Positions 9,101-15,007 of a stretch of DNA of 25,108 nt are shown in pieces; within the stretch, counting starts at the first letter, position 1; each line of letters begins with the position of its first letter. This stretch comes from Lentimicrobiaceae bacterium (lineage in GTDB: Bacteria; Bacteroidota; Bacteroidia; Bacteroidales; SKPS01): assembly GCA_007119395.1 (NCBI GenBank), contig SKPS01000281.1, positions 1-25,108 on the forward strand, read 5' to 3'. A program made the translations under genes and the position numbers. The notes under the pieces were generated by a model. The model did no database searches and was not told the origin of the DNA. It saw only the letters and a list, made by a program, of their open reading frames with translations.

Positions 9101-9275
9101 GAATGGTCACACCATCCACACCCCGATCCTGTATCTGAACAGGATCGGCAGAATGCTGATGATCCCGCTCCTCAGCAGAAAGGGTTCCGAAGGTGCGGGG
9201 CAATGACTCAGCAACTTGCCCAAACAATGCGATAACAAATGCCAGAAAAACGGTTGTTAAAAATAATCTTTTCAT
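6117..9275 (-). CDS. Gingipain-like C25 cysteine peptidase with SprB repeats and T9SS sorting domain
   Basis: A 1052-residue exported protein. In order: signal peptide (1 to about 20, ALFGQ); a C25 propeptide-like region (about 55-230, with SQDVGMPQLPARSEVIMVPEG); a caspase-fold C25 catalytic domain (about 258-645) with YLLIVGDHDRLP, the likely catalytic His at HRDHG (His495) and the likely catalytic Cys at FSINCHTGEF (Cys530); an Ig-like stretch (about 650-735); three SprB-type repeats (about 735-808, 809-885, 886-957), each with a VKCYGSSDGSI-like start and GTYxxTVTD-like end; and a C-terminal T9SS type A domain starting at FFPNPLD (about 974). In the known family, the C-terminal domain is removed at the surface after T9SS export. 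Gingipain-type specificity (Arg or Lys) cannot be read here. No Shine-Dalgarno sequence; a -7 box lies at 9313-9320. Confidence 0.9.
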   Translation of the reverse strand: MKRLFLTTVFLAFVIALFGQVAESLPRTFGTLSAEERDHQHSADPVQIQDRGVDGVTIHYVPEDLSVRSEVIDGKQWDRIRIPGYPMSQDVGMPQLPARSEVIMVPEGATFDFSFTHSAPVIQPGFRVYPTLEPATDRYGDPEPAFAFDTLAYQTDAFWPPAPVRKVTVQALRGMQVIWFDIMPVAFNPVTGELKVYDELTLEVNFQGATQFMDYTLHSESWLRNFPLVGANAASLADEIHEQLQAAFQPEGTSSQPVGGYIILTDSLFIDASEKLADWKRQLGYRVDLVAGTNWTFPDMRDSVKVRYDNWVPKPDYLLIVGDHDRLPAQMLLNPDNILFGSDLHLVTLGQQVFGHLPDMARGRLSVVSPAQAMTVVNKIINYERTPPADSSFYLTGLNAAQFQDDDFDYHCDRRFVHTSEEIRDYLLSQGYQVNRVYYADTVNSTPLFYNQSYYSNGQSLPADLLSPSFNWKGNATHIRNHINNGAFYVLHRDHGYAGGTGWHAPHYVSSHVSQLTNGNKTPIVFSINCHTGEFTLPECFAERFQRHPNGGAVGVVAASYYSYSGWNDGLSIGMFDAIWSQPGLLPAFGAGGIFSPVITPHQDIRNMGFVMNHGLLRMTQTWSSALGPAQYQYRLYHYFGDPSMRIRTAPPTQIVAQHPDTIVCGTASIQITAVNYPNAVATLTLPGEKVGVTTLVNGAGTLSIKPFSSPYLLLTISGPEHVAYIDTVFITTSPLNVIHHVEPVKCYGSSDGSIRLELACGEAPFVVNWAHGPNQQNLHQLPAGTYHYTVTDATNTVVSDSIVLINPPSPIQVQADVTDVKCYYGKNGAIELTKQGGVPPYTLRWSNGRETALIDNLSAGNFTVTLTDSLGCVYVDSFIVTQPMPLQIADQVAHDAGNCTGSATALPTGGTPPYSYLWNDPDGQTTQTAAGLCYGTYRVWVTDSNECVTVRNFTIHNISGLETMPQEDALLFFPNPLDRSELTIQLPSDLPPAEYRVTVLNAIGQEAYQGLHTPEGGIIQLNPYPVRRGVSFVIVSNESKGILLRGKVVGI

Positions 9276-9312
9276 AAAAAATAAAAACAGCTGTAAATAA
9301 CTATTTATGGAG

Positions 9313-9320
9313 CAAAGGTA
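9313..9320 (-). promoter_or_regulatory. Candidate -7 box for the C25 peptidase
   Basis: Reads TACCTTTG on the minus strand (TAnnTTTG), about 38 bases before the peptidase ATG and just beyond the stop of the upstream deaminase-like gene. No -33 TTTG at 19-21 bases. It suggests the peptidase is transcribed separately from the deaminase-like gene. Confidence 0.4.
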
Positions 9321-9321
9321 C

Positions 9322-10236
9322 TTAATTTCTGTGACATGCCTGTTTCAACCCATTCGTTCTGATGCTGTTCAGTTCTGTAGCTGAGAAAAGGCCGGCACGG
9401 TAAAGGTTCAGGTATTCGTCAGATACATTCTGCTCGAACACCATGATATCGTCTGAGTTAATGGTTACCGACACACCTGCATGGAAAAGTGTTTTGATGG
9501 GGTGTGTTGCGTAGTCTTTCACCCTGGAGAGTCTGATGTTTGAAGTTGGGCAGATGTTGAGTGTGATGTATTCCGCTGCAAGGGTTTTCATGGCCTGTTC
9601 TGAGTGAGCGGCAGCGATGCCGTGCTGAACGGCATCAGGTTGCAGCACTTTGATGGTATGCATCATGTCGTGAACGTTGCCGAATTCACCGGAATGCACT
9701 TTGGTTTTAAGGCCTTTGGTACGGGCATAATGGAACAGTTCGGTGTATTTTTCGGGAGGTTGGGCTTTTTCTGTGCCGTAGAGGTCTATGGATGTGAACC
9801 CGCCTGTATCGATACATTGTTTGGCCAGCGGGATATACACCTCCGGGGGGAGGTCTCTGGCGATTCCCAGTTCCGGCTTGAAGTCAATGTCCGGGGCCAC
9901 TGTTTTGTGTGCTTCTGCAATGGCTTCTGCGAACCGGCCGGGGTTGTTGTGGAATGATTTTATGAAGGTGATGTCGAAGCTCATTTCGAGGAGTGTAACC
10001 CCATCGTTCCATGCTTCGGCAAAGGGTGCACGCAGCGCAAAGCGGAGGCATTTCGGGTCATTGTACAGGGGAGACACCTCCTCTTTGATCCACTGATCCA
10101 TGGCGGCCAAGTCATCCATTCGCTGTGGCGGGGGTGCTATTTCACGACCTGACCAGCGGGCCAGCACCTCCCTGCGAAAGCCCAGGGCAGCGTGGTTGTG
10201 AAGGTCGCTCTTGGGGGCTGACCGAACCAGGTCCAT
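9322..10236 (-). CDS. Adenosine deaminase-like metal-dependent hydrolase
   Basis: A 304-residue amidohydrolase-superfamily TIM barrel of the adenosine/AMP deaminase group. Visible zinc-site motifs, numbered from ATG 10236: HNH (13, 15) in KSDLHNHAALGF; HSGE (181-184), matching the HAGE motif; QHG (His205); CPTSN near 229; and SDD (262-263). The family deaminates adenosine or a related purine, but HNHAALG replaces the usual HxHLDG and SDDI replaces SDDP, so the substrate may differ. A longer frame to ATG 10284 (320 residues) exists. The shorter start is preferred: GGAGG stands 8 bases before ATG 10236, the HxH pair then falls at the position known in E. coli Add, and the longer start would sit 3 bases from the U-tract of the tRNA terminator. 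Confidence 0.82.
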   Translation of the reverse strand: MDLVRSAPKSDLHNHAALGFRREVLARWSGREIAPPPQRMDDLAAMDQWIKEEVSPLYNDPKCLRFALRAPFAEAWNDGVTLLEMSFDITFIKSFHNNPGRFAEAIAEAHKTVAPDIDFKPELGIARDLPPEVYIPLAKQCIDTGGFTSIDLYGTEKAQPPEKYTELFHYARTKGLKTKVHSGEFGNVHDMMHTIKVLQPDAVQHGIAAAHSEQAMKTLAAEYITLNICPTSNIRLSRVKDYATHPIKTLFHAGVSVTINSDDIMVFEQNVSDEYLNLYRAGLFSATELNSIRTNGLKQACHRN

Positions 10237-10287
10237 ACGATCCCCCTCCAACCCCTCTGTGAAACGCTTGTCGTCAATTGTCATAGC

Positions 10288-10322
10288 AAAAAAAAACGAT
10301 AACTGTCACCTGACAATTATCG
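10288..10322 (-). terminator. Rho-independent terminator of tRNA-Cys
   Basis: On the minus strand, a 12-bp stem CGATAATTGTCA / TGACAGTTATCG (one G-U pair) with a 2-base loop spans 10297-10322 and is followed by nine T (10296-10288). It lies 15 bases beyond the tRNA 3' end. Confidence 0.85.
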
Positions 10323-10337
10323 CTTGATGTTTTTTTG

Positions 10338-10408
10338 AGGTCTCGAGCGGAATCGAACCGCTGTAGGCGGTTTTGCAGACCGCTGCCTAGCCACTCGGCC
10401 ACGAGACC
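10338..10408 (-). tRNA. tRNA-Cys (anticodon GCA)
   Basis: A complete cloverleaf on the minus strand: acceptor stem GGTCTCG / CGAGACC, anticodon stem GCGGT / ACCGC around loop CTGCAAA with anticodon GCA, and T-arm AGCGG / CCGCT around TTCGATT. The discriminator base is U, as expected for tRNA-Cys. The CCA end is not encoded. 71 nucleotides including the discriminator. Confidence 0.97.
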
Positions 10409-10419
10409 GTTTCATTCGG

Positions 10420-10450
10420 CAAAAATAATACATTTTTCTTCAATCACAAA
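10420..10450 (-). promoter_or_regulatory. Promoter of tRNA-Cys (TTTG-N19-TATTTTTG)
   Basis: On the minus strand a -33 TTTG (10450-10447) is followed after exactly 19 bases by TATTTTTG (10427-10420), a full match to the Bacteroidota promoter pattern. The mature tRNA starts 11 bases downstream. Confidence 0.75.
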
Positions 10451-10539
10451 ACATCGAAACCAAAAAAAAACGATCTACAGGAAACACATTTTCACAGAGA
10501 GAAACCTCCGCAATGTGTTCTGCCGTAACGGTATGGTGA

Positions 10540-10608
10540 CAACCTACAGGCACCACCCATTGACGGGTGCAGACAAATGAGCCCGTTTGTCACGCAGCCG
10601 TTAGGTTG
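10540..10608 (-). other. Multi-stem inverted-repeat element after folB
   Basis: An outer stem CAACCTA (10540-10546) / TAGGTTG (10602-10608) encloses two hairpins: GCACC / GGTGC (10550-10554 with 10566-10570) and GACAAA / TTTGTC (10572-10577 with 10586-10591). It sits directly after the folB stop on the minus strand. No U-tract follows, so it is not a classical terminator. It could be an RNA 3' end structure, a small RNA or chance. Confidence 0.3.
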
Positions 10609-10611
10609 CCG

Positions 10612-10962
10612 CTACTCCTCCAGGGTAACACTGACCGCTCCAATTTTGCCACCAAGGGGTGGGTTGAGTTTGGCAACCGTAACTTCAACCCAGGTCACCG
10701 CAGGAAAGGTGTTGTATACAGCGTCAATGATACGACGTGCAACATGTTCTAACAGCTTTGAATCCTTCTCCATCTCACCTTTCACCAACCGGTAGAGCGA
10801 CTGGTAGTCGAGTGTGTCTGTGAGATGATCAGAACGCTCCGCGTCATCTGTTGCAACCTCTACGCTCAAATCCACTTCAAAATGGGTCCCGATTTTCTGC
10901 TCTTCAGCAAAATGCCCGTGAAAGCTGTAAAAATCCATGCCCTCCAATGTGATCATTGCCAT
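10612..10962 (-). CDS. folB: Dihydroneopterin aldolase
   Basis: A 116-residue enzyme of folate synthesis that converts 7,8-dihydroneopterin to 6-hydroxymethyl-dihydropterin and glycolaldehyde in the cytoplasm. Family landmarks are present: MDFYSFHGHFAEEQKIG (residues 9-25) with the substrate-binding Glu21, LDYQSLY with Tyr53, LLEHVARRI near 70, and VTVAKLNPPLGG with the catalytic Lys98. Length is normal for FolB (about 120). A longer frame to 11088 adds 42 non-family residues. The start at ATG 10962 is chosen because GGGAG precedes it and the family begins here. It stands alone, with no other folate gene nearby. Confidence 0.92.
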   Translation of the reverse strand: MAMITLEGMDFYSFHGHFAEEQKIGTHFEVDLSVEVATDDAERSDHLTDTLDYQSLYRLVKGEMEKDSKLLEHVARRIIDAVYNTFPAVTWVEVTVAKLNPPLGGKIGAVSVTLEE

Positions 10963-11172
10963 TTGTTTCTCCCTTTCGTACGTTAAATAACTGGCCAAAG
11001 ATCCGTATTTTTGTTGAAATGGAAGCGTCATAGCCCCTAACATCCCGTCGACGTATATTTGCGAGGTTTGCTTGATTGCTCGAATCAACTGTTGACAGCT
11101 GACAGTTGTTAATAAAAGCTAAAAACAGGCACAACTTTTCAACAGAGAGGTAAAAAGCCGATGTTTTTTTCG

Positions 11173-11180
11173 TATCTTTG
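11173..11180 (+). promoter_or_regulatory. Candidate -7 box for the OST-HTH / M23 operon
   Basis: TATCTTTG matches TAnnTTTG and lies 47 bases before ATG 11228. No TTTG at the -33 distance. Similar boxes at 11006-11013 and 11054-11061 are further away and less likely. Confidence 0.45.
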
Positions 11181-11227
11181 GGGCTGCAAACCTACAGATT
11201 TACTTAAAAACCAAAACTTCAATAGCT

Positions 11228-11455
11228 ATGGAAAGAGAAGAGATTGAAGCGGTGATCATACAATCTGTGATGGAGTGTGTGAGCAAAGATGGTTGGGTAA
11301 ATTTGGCCGAGTTGGGTACCAGGCTTAGAATGGCGGGTATTCAATATGGCAAATTATCCGACTTTTTAAGTCAGTATGAAGATCTGCTGGAGATGAAGAT
11401 TGATGACAAAGTGATTCCACCGGCGATCTATGCAAGATTGATCAGGGATTATTAA
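11228..11455 (+). CDS. Small OST-HTH/LOTUS-like protein
   Basis: A 75-residue soluble protein that is essentially one domain. The pattern GWVNLAELGTRLRMAGIQYGKLSDFL (residues 22-47), followed by a short acidic strand (LLEMKIDD) and a final helix, matches the winged-helix OST-HTH/LOTUS fold, which in other proteins binds RNA. Such domains are usually the C-terminal part of larger NYN-nuclease proteins; here there is no nuclease domain. The assignment rests on pattern resemblance only. It ends 5 bases before the M23 peptidase start, so the two are almost surely co-transcribed. No Shine-Dalgarno sequence. Confidence 0.65.
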   Translation: MEREEIEAVIIQSVMECVSKDGWVNLAELGTRLRMAGIQYGKLSDFLSQYEDLLEMKIDDKVIPPAIYARLIRDY

Positions 11456-11460
11456 AACAA

Positions 11461-12735
11461 ATGATGGGGAAGAGAAAGAGGTTACATTTTCTGGCAGGTG
11501 TTACTATTGTTATCGTATTGATTTTATCCGTTTTATGGGGTGTCAGATCATTAGAAGCCCCTTTACCTTTTGACGAAGAGGCCGATACCACGGCGGCAGT
11601 GGCTGTGGATAAGCGGTATGGGGTTGAGTTAACACCCTATCGGGTGGTTGACAGTGTGATTCCCTCAGGCGCACATTTTGGCGGCTTGATGGCGGCCGTT
11701 GGCATTGGCCCTGCAGAGGTGCACGAGATGGTATTGCTGGCAGATACTTTATTCGACTTAAGAAGGATACGGGCCAACAATCGCTGCGTTTATTTCTTCG
11801 ACAAGGCGCGTAATGATTCGCTTCGGTTTTTCGTATACCATATCAACAGAGTTGATTATGTTGTATTTGACTTCGGCAGCCCGAAGGGTATATACCTTGG
11901 TTCGTTGCCTGTTGACACGCTACGGCACGAGTACAGCGGCATCATCCTCTCATCGTTATGGAATGCGATGCGTGGAGATGGTAAAAACCCGGCCCTGATT
12001 TTAAACCTGAGTGATATTTTTGCGTGGGTTATCGACTTTTATGGCATTCAGACGGGGGATCGTTTCAAGGTGATATATGATGAATTATTGGTTGAAGGAG
12101 CTTCAATAGGTGTTGGAACGATCCATGCTGCATGGTTTGAGCACATCGGCAGGCCATATTACGCATTCAAGTATGAGCAAGACAGTGTGATGCAGTATTT
12201 TGATCATGAAGGGGTTTCACTTCGGAGGGAGTTTTTAAAGGCTCCGTTGCAGTTTAGCCGCATCAGCAGTCACTTTTCGCACAGTCGGTATCATCCTATT
12301 CTCCGTCGGCACCGTCCTCATCACGGAGTGGATTATGCAGCACCTTCCGGCACACCGGTGCGCACCATTGGAGACGGTACTGTATTGGAAGCGCGTTATG
12401 CCGGAGCGGCCGGCAACATGGTGAAAATCCGTCACAACAGCACCTATACCACCCAGTATATGCACCTGCGCAATTTTGCCAAAGGGATCAGACCGGGTGT
12501 GCGTGTAAGCCAGGGCGACCTGATAGGCTATGTTGGCAGCACCGGCCTCTCTACAGGGCCACACCTCGACTTCAGGGTGTACCGCTACGGCACACCTATC
12601 AACCCCCTCACCCTGGAATCACCACCGGCAGACCCTGTTGACCCGGATCATCTCGATCAATACAAATCAGACATTGCCCCGCTGAAAAGAGCCCTCGATA
12701 ACCTCCCTGAAAGGGTGATGGAACAGGTGCTCTGA
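11461..12735 (+). CDS. M23 family metallopeptidase, membrane-anchored cell-wall endopeptidase
   Basis: A 424-residue predicted peptidoglycan endopeptidase. An N-terminal membrane anchor or uncleaved signal (residues 9-29, LHFLAGVTIVIVLILSVLWG) is followed by a Bacteroidota-type N-terminal region (about 50-250, including an OapA/LysM-like part around IPSGAHFGGLM) and the M23 domain (about 265-385). Visible active-site motifs are HHGVD (His287, Asp291), QYMHL (His335) and GPHLDFRV (His368). In the last motif the usual third zinc ligand His of HLH is Asp370. The first two motifs are intact. Likely cuts cross-links during wall growth. Transcribed with the OST-HTH-like gene. Its stop is 4 bases from that of the convergent DUF6873-like gene. 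Confidence 0.9.
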   Translation: MMGKRKRLHFLAGVTIVIVLILSVLWGVRSLEAPLPFDEEADTTAAVAVDKRYGVELTPYRVVDSVIPSGAHFGGLMAAVGIGPAEVHEMVLLADTLFDLRRIRANNRCVYFFDKARNDSLRFFVYHINRVDYVVFDFGSPKGIYLGSLPVDTLRHEYSGIILSSLWNAMRGDGKNPALILNLSDIFAWVIDFYGIQTGDRFKVIYDELLVEGASIGVGTIHAAWFEHIGRPYYAFKYEQDSVMQYFDHEGVSLRREFLKAPLQFSRISSHFSHSRYHPILRRHRPHHGVDYAAPSGTPVRTIGDGTVLEARYAGAAGNMVKIRHNSTYTTQYMHLRNFAKGIRPGVRVSQGDLIGYVGSTGLSTGPHLDFRVYRYGTPINPLTLESPPADPVDPDHLDQYKSDIAPLKRALDNLPERVMEQVL

Positions 12736-12739
12736 CCCG

Positions 12740-13426
12740 TTAACAGGCCATAATACCCCCTATGTCATGAAGTGCTCCTTTGTGTAACTCCAGTAGTGAA
12801 AAACCGGCTTTTTCAACAAAACCTCTGACCTGTTCCGATTCACCGAGCGTTTCCAACGATCCGTTCACCAGCAGCATGGAGCCGAATACCCCGCAACAAC
12901 CTCCGAAAAAACCATGGGGGAAGCCTTCCAGTCGCACTGCACGAGGATCCACATACAGGGTGGTGAGGCCATGCGATTGCAACGCCCTCTCTATACCACG
13001 GTCTGAGGTGATCCAATGCGTCTGATCCAAAGACAACAGATTGCATCGCGTATAGGCTTGGTTCACATGTATTTTGACCATATTCTGACATCTCTCTTTG
13101 ATGCGCTGCTGGGTGATGTCGGTGCGATGAATCAGGTAATCACGGGTTGCCATCGCATTAAAGAGTGCTGACCGGGGATAGGCCATACCCGGTTGTTCAG
13201 GCACCACTTCAAGAGATACGCCGCTATGGATGATCTGCTGCACGGTGCGTTGAGGTACAGCTGATGAAGCGATCAGATGGTTGTCCACTGGACAGAAAAA
13301 GATATCGGGGTGGTTGGAGATCGAGGGGTAGGTAACATCTTCGGTTCCGAAGAGGATCACTTCATCAAGTTGCGCAAGTCGGTTTCGCGCGGAAGGATTG
13401 ATAGAGCGGCTAACGAGGAGAGGCAT
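12740..13426 (-). CDS. DUF6873-like (GME-fold) protein of unknown function
   Basis: A 228-residue soluble protein without signal peptide. Marked segments are HPDIFFCPVDNHL near 39, QAYTRCNLLSL near 123, WITSDRGIERAL near 138, HGFFGGCCGVFG at 171-182, and LHDIGGIMAC at the end. These resemble the DUF6873 family, predicted to share the fold of guanidino-group-modifying enzymes (arginine deiminase, DDAH). The match is from memory of the pattern and is moderate. If correct, the Gly-Gly-Cys-Cys segment and the several His/Asp positions are the place to look for an active site. It starts 6 bases after the stop of the M20 peptidase gene on the same strand, so the two form an operon. Confidence 0.7.
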   Translation of the reverse strand: MPLLVSRSINPSARNRLAQLDEVILFGTEDVTYPSISNHPDIFFCPVDNHLIASSAVPQRTVQQIIHSGVSLEVVPEQPGMAYPRSALFNAMATRDYLIHRTDITQQRIKERCQNMVKIHVNQAYTRCNLLSLDQTHWITSDRGIERALQSHGLTTLYVDPRAVRLEGFPHGFFGGCCGVFGSMLLVNGSLETLGESEQVRGFVEKAGFSLLELHKGALHDIGGIMAC

Positions 13427-13432
13427 TGGGCA

Positions 13433-14881
13433 TCAGATGGAATCGGTGCCATGGGTGCCAATCAGGGTTCTGATCAGTGCTTTGTACACTTCAATGCCAT
13501 CATAGACAGCTTTCACCGGGATCCGTTCATCGAAGTTATGGATGGTCATAAGCAACTCATGAGAGAGGATGGCGGGGGTGATGCCATAGGTTGGGATGTT
13601 GTGTCTTCTGAAGAAGCGGTTATCGTTCACAGCGGGGAAAAGCATGGGGATAACGGCTGCATCGGGGAATATGGTGGTTACAGCCTTTTCGATTGCCCCG
13701 TAGTAGTGCCCCTGGTCAGACACCACGGCAGGCTCGGGGTGCTGGAGTATCACCAGGTTAACATTATACCGTCTGATACGTTTTCTGATGGCAGATAGGA
13801 AGTCCTCTGCATCAACCCCCGGTAGTAATCTGCTGTCGAAATTGGCAGTTGCACCCTGGGCAATCTGATTATGTGCTGTCTGGTCACTGCGAATACTGGT
13901 GAGCGCTAGAGTGTTAGTCAACAGAGAGGCCAACAGCTCATCACGGTGGTACAGCCCTTCTGTAAAAGGGAGAAACACACCGGCGTTCTTCATGGCAAGT
14001 CTCCGTATGCCCCGTTCGTGATCGGCAAGTTCCGATAACATATTTCTCACCGTGGGGGTTAAAACCATGTTGGGTTTGTGTTTAATCAGCGCATTGGTTG
14101 CCAGTACGATCTCTCTGGTGGGACATTTTCTGGTTGGAATGGATCCATGCCCCCCTGCGGAGCTGTTCGTTTCAAGTTGAAACCACAACACCCTTTTCTG
14201 TACCGTTTCTATGCCAAACACCACCAGCGATGTATCGGCCACTACTACCCCTTTGGTGCCTGCTCCCCCTTCACCATATACCGCTACAGGGTTCAGTTCT
14301 TGGAGGTAATTGTTCACCACATATTCAGCACCCAGGCTTCCCATCTCCTCTTCGTTGGAAACGGCGAGCAGCGTGAAGTTATAGGGCATCTTACCGGCAG
14401 ACGCCACTTCCACAAAGCTCTTCAAAGCGTAGAATTGCATCACACCATGCCCCTTGTTGTCAATCGCACCGCGCCCCCAAACCATGCCATCGGCCACAGC
14501 ACCACTGTACGGCGGATGGGTCCACATCGCAGGATCTCCTTCGGGGACAACATCAATATGGGTCAGAAAAATAACATTGGGCATACCCCAATCCAACGGG
14601 TACAACGAAGCGGCAAAATTGTAGCTGTCGTTTCTGTCGGAAAAAACCCTGACATGCAACCCGGCCTCGCGACAGGCGTCGGCAAAGAACGCACCGGCAG
14701 TGCCCTCGTTACCTGTCACAGAAGGAATCTGAAGGTAACGACTGAGGAACTGCACCGGACTGCCCTGCACATCCTCTGCATCACCTCTGCGGTCCTCAGC
14801 CTGCAATGGCAACGGTTGAGCACAAAGTGAAACCGCCAACACCGTTAGCGTAACCAATGAAAGATAGAATTTCCTGTACAT
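13433..14881 (-). CDS. Exported M20 family metallopeptidase (carboxypeptidase/dipeptidase type)
   Basis: A 482-residue protein with a signal peptide (cut near ALA-like SLCAQ, about residue 21), so periplasmic or secreted. The di-zinc M20 motifs are present: THIDVVPEG (His108, with Asp110), WGRGAIDNKG (bridging Asp141), SNEEEMGS (Glu177 catalytic base, Glu178), VYGEGG (Glu204) and a C-terminal ILSHELLMTIHNFDERI. An inserted dimerisation domain runs from about 230 to 370 (SAGGHGSIP). The family removes or splits short peptides and N-acyl amino acids. The length (about 480) fits the carboxypeptidase S-like branch. It is the first gene of a two-gene operon with the DUF6873-like protein. A TAnnTTTG box lies upstream. 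Confidence 0.9.
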   Translation of the reverse strand: MYRKFYLSLVTLTVLAVSLCAQPLPLQAEDRRGDAEDVQGSPVQFLSRYLQIPSVTGNEGTAGAFFADACREAGLHVRVFSDRNDSYNFAASLYPLDWGMPNVIFLTHIDVVPEGDPAMWTHPPYSGAVADGMVWGRGAIDNKGHGVMQFYALKSFVEVASAGKMPYNFTLLAVSNEEEMGSLGAEYVVNNYLQELNPVAVYGEGGAGTKGVVVADTSLVVFGIETVQKRVLWFQLETNSSAGGHGSIPTRKCPTREIVLATNALIKHKPNMVLTPTVRNMLSELADHERGIRRLAMKNAGVFLPFTEGLYHRDELLASLLTNTLALTSIRSDQTAHNQIAQGATANFDSRLLPGVDAEDFLSAIRKRIRRYNVNLVILQHPEPAVVSDQGHYYGAIEKAVTTIFPDAAVIPMLFPAVNDNRFFRRHNIPTYGITPAILSHELLMTIHNFDERIPVKAVYDGIEVYKALIRTLIGTHGTDSI

Positions 14882-14902
14882 AAATCCGTATTTCTGTCAC
14901 CG

Positions 14903-14910
14903 CAAAATTA
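14903..14910 (-). promoter_or_regulatory. Candidate -7 box for the M20 / DUF6873 operon
   Basis: TAATTTTG on the minus strand, 22 bases before the M20 ATG. No -33 TTTG at the standard distance. Confidence 0.4.
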
Positions 14911-14965
14911 CATAAAAACAATCAGACAGTGTGGGTTTTGGCGGTTGGCTATCTAATATACTCTC

Positions 14966-14987
14966 CACATCATCACATCATCACATT
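14966..14987 (+). repeat. Short 8-bp tandem repeat CACATCAT
   Basis: Two full copies and a partial third copy of CACATCAT, immediately upstream of the -7 box of the sugar kinase gene, where a -33 element would be expected. Too short to call more than a simple repeat. Confidence 0.5.
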
Positions 14988-14995
14988 AAATCCCC

Positions 14996-15003
14996 TATCT
15001 TTG
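14996..15003 (+). promoter_or_regulatory. Candidate -7 box for the PfkB kinase
   Basis: TATCTTTG matches TAnnTTTG and ends only 4 bases before ATG 15008. If used, the transcript would begin at or almost at the start codon. Confidence 0.45.
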
Positions 15004-15007
15004 CCGC

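Noticed and set aside
10335..10580. Plus-strand open frame across tRNA-Cys
   Set aside because: It covers a perfect tRNA on the other strand and has no recognisable protein features.
10963..11088. N-terminal extension of FolB by 42 residues
   Set aside because: FolB proteins start at the inner Met; GGGAG stands before it and the extension shows no family likeness.
11086..11108. CAACTGT / ACAGTTG hairpin upstream of the OST-HTH-like gene
   Set aside because: Short stem, no U-tract, and embedded in repeated CTGACAG-like bases; not enough to call a terminator or operator.
11187..11194. Minus-strand TAGGTTTG box as a folB promoter
   Set aside because: It overlaps the plus-strand promoter zone, is over 220 bases from folB and lacks a -33 at standard spacing; possible but unsupported.
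14078..14830. Long plus-strand open frame opposite the M20 gene
   Set aside because: It is antisense to a complete enzyme with all catalytic motifs; the translation is rich in His, Arg and Cys as expected for a shadow frame.
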